Below are positions 61,096 through 64,000 of a stretch of 64,000 nucleotides of DNA, one piece after another. The position numbers and the translations under genes are program-made. Origin of the DNA: Roseburia rectibacter (GTDB taxonomy: Bacteria; Bacillota; Clostridia; Lachnospirales; Lachnospiraceae); contig NZ_CP092473.1 of NCBI RefSeq assembly GCF_014287515.2, forward strand, positions 726,001 to 790,000, read 5' to 3'. Within the stretch, counting starts at the first letter, position 1; the number at the start of each line of letters is the position of its first letter. Below the pieces are notes generated by a model. It had not been told where the DNA came from. It saw nothing but the letters and a program-made list of their open reading frames with translations, and ran no database searches.

Positions 61096-61572
61096 ATGCG
61101 TGAAAAGATTTTAACTTTTATAGAGAAGAACAGCAGAATTGATTTAAAGGAACTGGCTATCATTTTAGGTGTAGATGAGGCAGCCGTGGTAAATGAGCTT
61201 CAGAAAATGGAAGAGGAGCATATTATCTGCGGATACCATACCCTGATCGACTGGGATAAGGCGGGAATTGAAAAGGTGACAGCTTTAATCGAGGTGCGTG
61301 TCACACCACAGCGCGGAATGGGATTTGACAAGGTGGCAGAGCGCATTTACAACTATCCGGAAGTAAATTCCGTTTATCTGATCTCCGGCGGATTTGATTT
61401 TATGGTAACGATTGAGGGAAAGACACTGCGTGAGGTTTCCCAGTTTGTTTCCAATAAACTTTCACCGCTTGATTCTGTTTTAAGTACAAAGACGAATTTT
61501 ATTCTGAAAAAATACAAAGATCACGGAACCGTTATGGCAGAACCGGCAAAAGATGAAAGGATAGAGATGTAA
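61096..61572 (+). CDS. Lrp/AsnC-family regulator
   Basis: About 158 residues. Start at 61096 with GGAGG and AGGA upstream; 61039 is an alternative. N-terminal helix-turn-helix (ILTFIEKNSRIDLKELAIIL through AAVVNELQKMEEEHIICGY) and an RAM ligand domain (VTALIEVRVTPQRGMGFDKV, VYLISGGFDFMVTIEG). It lies two bases before the aminotransferase start; the same pairing occurs as AlaR-AlaT in Bacillus, so it probably controls that enzyme (inference). Confidence 0.88.
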   Translation: MREKILTFIEKNSRIDLKELAIILGVDEAAVVNELQKMEEEHIICGYHTLIDWDKAGIEKVTALIEVRVTPQRGMGFDKVAERIYNYPEVNSVYLISGGFDFMVTIEGKTLREVSQFVSNKLSPLDSVLSTKTNFILKKYKDHGTVMAEPAKDERIEM

Positions 61573-61573
61573 T

Positions 61574-62755
61574 ATGAGAGATCCATTAAATAAAACAATT
61601 ACAACGATCCAACCGTCCGGGATCCGTAAGTTCTTCGATGTGGTACATGAGATGAAGGACGCAATCTCCCTTGGTGTCGGCGAGCCGGATTTTGATACGC
61701 CGTGGCATATCCGCGACGAGGGTATTTATTCCCTGGAAAAAGGAAAAACACATTATACCTCAAATGCAGGTTTAAAAGAGTTAAAGACAGAGATCGACCG
61801 TTATCTGAACCGTCATTACGGGATATCTTATGACGTGGATCATGAGATCATGGTTACGATCGGAGGCAGTGAGGCGATCGATGCGGCTATGCGTGCCATG
61901 TTAGATCCGGGAGATGAGGTTTTGATCCCGCAGCCAAGCTATGTATCTTATGTGCCTTGTGCCATTTTAGCAGGTGCAGTGCCGGTCATCATTGAGTTAA
62001 AGGCAGAAAATGAGTTCCGTCTGACACCGGAGGAATTAGAGGCTGCGATCACGCCGAAGACAAAACTTTTAGTGCTTCCGTTCCCAAACAATCCGACCGG
62101 TGCGGTCATGGAAAGATCCGATCTTGAGAAAATTGCGGAAGTGATTAAAAAACACGATATTTTTGTGCTGAGTGATGAGATATATTCCGAGCTTACTTAT
62201 CTTGAAAAACATGTAACGATCGCATCTTTACCTGGCATGTGGGAGCGGACGATCGTGATCAATGGATTTTCAAAATCACATGCCATGACAGGCTGGCGTC
62301 TCGGATATGCATGCGGACCGCGTGTGATCATCGGGCAGATGTTAAAGATCCATCAGTTTGCGATCATGTGTGCACCGTCTACGAGCCAGTATGCAGGTGT
62401 TGAGGCTCTCAAAAACGGAGATGAAGATGTGGCACAGATGAGAGAGGAGTATAATGGCAGACGCCGTTATCTGCTTCATCGTTTTAAAGAAATGGGACTT
62501 TCCTGTTTCGAGCCATTTGGAGCATTTTATGTGTTCCCGTGCATCAGCGAATTCGGTATGACATCCGAGCAGTTTGCCACGGAGCTTTTAAATACAGAGA
62601 AGCTTGCAGTCGTTCCGGGAACGGCATTCGGAGACTGCGGGGAAGGATTTATCCGTATTTCCTATGCGTATTCGCTGGAGAATTTAAAAGAGGCGATGAA
62701 CCGCATGGAGGCATTTATTACAGGGCTGAGAAAACAGGGTGAAAAACAGGCATGA
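61574..62755 (+). CDS. Class I/II aminotransferase
   Basis: PLP enzyme of 393 residues, AspC/AlaT-like. PLP Lys lies in INGFSKSHAMTGWRLG (about 233). ISLGVGEPDFDTPWHI, HYTSNAGLKELK, FPNNPTGAVM and LSDEIYSEL are typical. The start follows the Lrp stop directly, with AGGAT upstream in the overlapping end. Likely alanine or aspartate aminotransferase. Confidence 0.92.
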   Translation: MRDPLNKTITTIQPSGIRKFFDVVHEMKDAISLGVGEPDFDTPWHIRDEGIYSLEKGKTHYTSNAGLKELKTEIDRYLNRHYGISYDVDHEIMVTIGGSEAIDAAMRAMLDPGDEVLIPQPSYVSYVPCAILAGAVPVIIELKAENEFRLTPEELEAAITPKTKLLVLPFPNNPTGAVMERSDLEKIAEVIKKHDIFVLSDEIYSELTYLEKHVTIASLPGMWERTIVINGFSKSHAMTGWRLGYACGPRVIIGQMLKIHQFAIMCAPSTSQYAGVEALKNGDEDVAQMREEYNGRRRYLLHRFKEMGLSCFEPFGAFYVFPCISEFGMTSEQFATELLNTEKLAVVPGTAFGDCGEGFIRISYAYSLENLKEAMNRMEAFITGLRKQGEKQA

Positions 62756-62812
62756 CAGCTTATTTTTCATATTGTGGTCTGTTTGGCAGACTGCCTGGAA
62801 ATGAGGATTATT

Positions 62813-63316
62813 ATGGCAAAGTTAAATATTGTTTTATATGAGCCGGAGATCCCGGCAAATACCGGAAATATCGGAAGAACCTGTGTCGCAACAGGGACAA
62901 GGCTCCATCTGATCGAACCGCTTGGATTTCATCTTGATGAAAAATCGATCAAGCGTGCCGGGATGGATTACTGGAGTGAGCTTGACGTGACGACCTATGT
63001 GAACTGGGATGATTTCTGTGAGAAAAATCCGGGTGCAAAGATCTATATGGCAACGACAAAGGGACGCCATGTATACACAGAGGTTTCCTACGAGCCGGAC
63101 TGCTATATTATGTTTGGAAAAGAGAGTGCAGGAATCCCGGAGGAGATCTTAAAAGCCAATCCGGATACCTGTGTGCGGATCCCGATGATCGGGGAGACAC
63201 GTTCACTGAACCTGTCAAATTCCGTTGCGATCGTGCTCTATGAGGCACTCAGACAGAATCAGTTTGACCATATGAAGCTGCAGGGAGAACTGCACAGACT
63301 GCGCTGGGATGACTGA
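62813..63316 (+). CDS. trmL: tRNA (cytidine/uridine-34-2'-O)-methyltransferase
   Basis: SPOUT methyltransferase acting on the wobble base of tRNA-Leu species. Start at 62813 with TGAGGAT upstream. The 167 residues show the TrmL motifs: LYEPEIPANTGNIGRTC (about 7-23), LGFHLDEKSIKRAGMDYW, LFGKESAGIP-type MFGKESAGIPEEIL, and RIPMIGETRSLNLSNSVAIV. A tRNA-Leu gene is at 38293. Confidence 0.95.
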   Translation: MAKLNIVLYEPEIPANTGNIGRTCVATGTRLHLIEPLGFHLDEKSIKRAGMDYWSELDVTTYVNWDDFCEKNPGAKIYMATTKGRHVYTEVSYEPDCYIMFGKESAGIPEEILKANPDTCVRIPMIGETRSLNLSNSVAIVLYEALRQNQFDHMKLQGELHRLRWDD

Positions 63317-63337
63317 TACGGGAAGGAATAAAAACAG

Positions 63338-64000
63338 ATGGGAATTATTAAGGCAAAACAGCTTGTGCATGAATATATCAGACGTGATGAAGAGGGAAAC
63401 GTAGAGTCGATCCAGACTGCCTTAGATCATGTGGATCTCGATGTGAAGCAGGGAGATTTTATCGCAATTTTAGGGCATAACGGTTCCGGTAAATCTACGC
63501 TTGCGAAGCATATCAATGCACTGTTAGCCCCGTCCGAGGGAAGTCTCTTTGTGGACGGCATGGATGTTTCAAAAGAAGAAAATGTCATTCCGGTGCGAAA
63601 AACCGCCGGAATGGTTTTCCAGAATCCTGACAACCAGATCATTGCGAGCGTAGTAGAGGAGGATGTCGGATTCGGACCGGAAAATATCGGTGTGCCGACA
63701 GATGAGATCTGGCAGCGTGTGGAGGAGAGCCTAAAGGCGGTCGGCATGTTAAAATACCGCCATCATTCACCGAATAAGCTCTCCGGTGGACAGAAACAGC
63801 GTGTTGCGATCGCAGGCGTTGTTGCGATGGAGCCAAAATGTATCGTGTTAGATGAGCCGACGGCGATGCTTGATCCGAACGGAAGAGCAGATGTCATCCG
63901 TACTGCACATGAACTTAATGAGAAAAAGGGTGTCACGATCATTCTGATCACACATTATATGGAAGAGGTAGTCGGTGCTGATAAGGTGATCGTAATGGAT
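63338..64000 (+). CDS. ecfA: Energy-coupling factor transporter ATPase EcfA, partial
   Basis: ATP-binding subunit of an ECF vitamin/metal importer. The ATG at 63338 has GGGAAGGA upstream and the frame runs off the window edge after 221 codons. Walker [10 protein letters not shown] (about 46-54), [19 protein letters not shown], signature [13 protein letters not shown], Walker [12 protein letters not shown] and switch HYMEEV are seen. The features fit EcfA1. The second ATPase and EcfT are expected downstream. Confidence 0.95.
   Translation, partial: MGIIKAKQLVHEYIRRDEEGNVESIQTALDHVDLDVKQGDFIAILGHNGSGKSTLAKHINALLAPSEGSLFVDGMDVSKEENVIPVRKTAGMVFQNPDNQIIASVVEEDVGFGPENIGVPTDEIWQRVEESLKAVGMLKYRHHSPNKLSGGQKQRVAIAGVVAMEPKCIVLDEPTAMLDPNGRADVIRTAHELNEKKGVTIILITHYMEEVVGADKVIVMD

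Overview
The window looks like chromosomal DNA of a spore-forming, motile gut Lachnospiraceae close to Roseburia or Agathobacter. The grounds are moderate-to-low GC, Shine-Dalgarno-driven genes, sporulation genes in Clostridia/Bacilli order (hup-rqcP-yabP-yabQ-divIC, then spoIIE-tilS-hprT-ftsH), a CotS-like spore protein, a chemotaxis receptor and DUF3791/DUF3990 cassettes. The genus is inferred from general resemblance and was not computed.

Layout. 1-6.3 kb: 3' end of metK, a two-component system, a degenerate DUF3791/DUF3990 cassette, a small unknown protein, an RluA-type pseudouridine synthase and proS. 6.4-13.6 kb: a very large TPR-like GGDEF protein, cca, a CotS-like kinase, and a lipoprotein plus PEGA gene pair that may be one gene joined by -1 frameshifting. 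13.7-18.8 kb: phosphohexomutase, hup, and the yabP-yabQ-divIC cluster, whose rqcP gene is split by an IS3-family element with a 3-bp target duplication. 18.8-25.8 kb: an aldo/keto reductase (minus strand), then spoIIE-tilS-hprT-ftsH behind a promoter with the long spacing typical of Spo0A-controlled genes. 26-35 kb: a complete sulfate uptake and activation operon (sbp-cysT-cysW-cysA-aprA-aprB-cysD-cysN), flanked on both sides by near-identical copies of a probable small RNA gene. 35-45 kb: a frameshifted unknown gene, a GH13 amylase-type enzyme, tRNA-Tyr and tRNA-Leu, a chemotaxis receptor, a Ca-type P-ATPase, an SseB-like protein, ybaK and a DUF308 membrane protein. 45-54.9 kb: two HD-GYP proteins, then a TetR-MMPL-repeat protein-MntP cluster. 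55-64 kb: a B12-binding radical SAM protein, an exonuclease, a TPR protein, a VanW protein, an AIR-synthase-like protein, an Lrp regulator with its aminotransferase, trmL and the start of ecfA.

How genes work together. The sulfate operon imports sulfate (Sbp/CysT/CysW/CysA), activates it to APS (CysD/CysN) and apparently reduces APS to sulfite with AprAB rather than a thioredoxin-type reductase; sulfite reductase is not in the window. ProRS of the archaeal/eukaryotic type and the YbaK-type deacylase are plausible partners in proline decoding. Three proteins point to c-di-GMP signalling.

The most unusual signals are: a duplicated ~97-nt small RNA candidate with a 70-nt identical core, C-rich stretches and a conserved distal operator; a response-regulator 3' tail present three times with synonymous changes; a dispersed structured repeat with a variable palindrome; a slippery A7 frameshift site; and the IS3 insertion in rqcP, whose joined ends would create a promoter.
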